NCBI GenBank assembly: GCA_003649205.1
Contig: QMRC01000011.1
Location: 1 to 59,968 of the forward strand
Direction of reading: 5' to 3'
DNA: 59,968 bases
From: Thermoprotei archaeon
GTDB lineage: Archaea > Thermoproteota > Thermoprotei > Thermoproteales > B15-G16
Shown: piece after piece, positions 59,875 through 59,968 of the stretch
How positions within the stretch are numbered: the first letter of the stretch is position 1
Layout of the letters: each line of letters begins with the position of its first letter
Made by a program: the position numbers and the translations under genes
Notes under the pieces: generated by a model
Seen by the model: only the letters and a program-made list of their open reading frames with translations
What the model was told of the DNA's origin: nothing
Database searches by the model: none

Positions 59875-59968
59875 ATGGTTAGGTACTACAGGATAAGGAA
59901 GGTAGGTAAAACACTAACTATCGAGGTAGACCTAGCTACATTGAGAAAGTACTTACCGAGAGAACGAA
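59875..59968 (+). CDS. 5' end of an unidentified gene, cut by the window edge
   Basis: ATG 59875 opens MVRYYRIRKVGKTLTIEVD, continuing to the end of the window without stop (31 codons). It is divergent from cas2 with a 56-bp spacer. The short beta-type sequence does not identify it. Given the context it may be another CRISPR-linked gene. Confidence 0.4.
   Translation, partial: MVRYYRIRKVGKTLTIEVDLATLRKYLPRER

Noticed and set aside
1..59968. Insertion sequences or transposases
   Set aside because: I found no transposase motif, no paired terminal inverted repeats and no target-site duplications; the only mobile-looking part is the accessory block at 1-4.5 kb.

Overview
The window looks like chromosomal DNA of a thermophilic crenarchaeon (Thermoproteota); I cannot name the species. 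The grounds are: a CRISPR repeat ending in the crenarchaeal ATTGAAAG handle, a type III-B Cmr operon, an archaeal C/D box sRNA whose guide fits archaeal 16S rRNA, an archaeal homoserine kinase and dolichol kinase-like protein, an XPD-type helicase, BRE/TATA-like promoters, and many GTG/TTG starts. The tetranucleotide GTAC is strikingly frequent outside the Cmr operon.

Layout. 1-4.5 kb: an accessory block with a HerA/FtsK-like ATPase, an XPD-like helicase, small unknown genes and a 12-bp tandem repeat, possibly an integrated element. 4.5-21 kb: mostly ordinary chromosomal genes (HemK-like methyltransferase, DapA-family aldolase, amidohydrolase, sugar ABC transporter without its ATPase, transglutaminase-like protein, alanine dehydrogenase-family enzyme, dolichol kinase-like protein, homoserine kinase, cyclase-family hydrolase, PAP2 phosphatase, MFS transporter). 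A convincing C/D box sRNA lies at 12.7 kb. 21-27.2 kb: an accessory stretch with extreme A+C bias on the + strand over 21.06-23.6 kb, a nucleotidyltransferase, a methyltransferase, DUF445 and CutA, plus duplicated aspartyl-protease-fold and coiled-coil/membrane genes and a decayed third protease copy.

27.3-43.7 kb: the effector part of a CRISPR system. The operon cmr4-cmr5-cmr1-cmr6-cmr2-cmr3 runs leftward; Cmr2 keeps the GGDD cyclase motif and Cmr4 keeps its catalytic Asp. It is followed by two CARF/wHTH proteins and an APE2256-type CARF protein. The CRISPR array has 64 intact copies of a repeat that is only 17 nt long, one degenerate terminal copy and one partial copy. Its leader is on the right, so it is transcribed leftward. 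43.8-48.8 kb: a TGT/DpdA-like enzyme and a frameshifted AAA ATPase, small membrane proteins, and a second APE2256 CARF protein.

48.9-59.8 kb: the most unusual part. Two modules, each pairing a CARF protein with a PIN-like protein of one unnamed family, flank nurA-herA, cas6, cas4, a divergent cas1 lacking the usual active-site His, a MID-PIWI Argonaute with an apparently complete catalytic tetrad (DEDH) and 5'-phosphate pocket, a wHTH gene and cas2. I read this as a composite adaptation/defence island: Cmr with Cas6-processed crRNA as RNA-guided effector, cyclic-oligoadenylate signalling to CARF proteins, and an Argonaute plus CARF/PIN pairs built into the Cas1-Cas2-Cas4 region. Four genes are visibly broken (MFS, DUF445, AAA ATPase, third protease copy); at least two of these breaks are at homopolymers and could be assembly errors.
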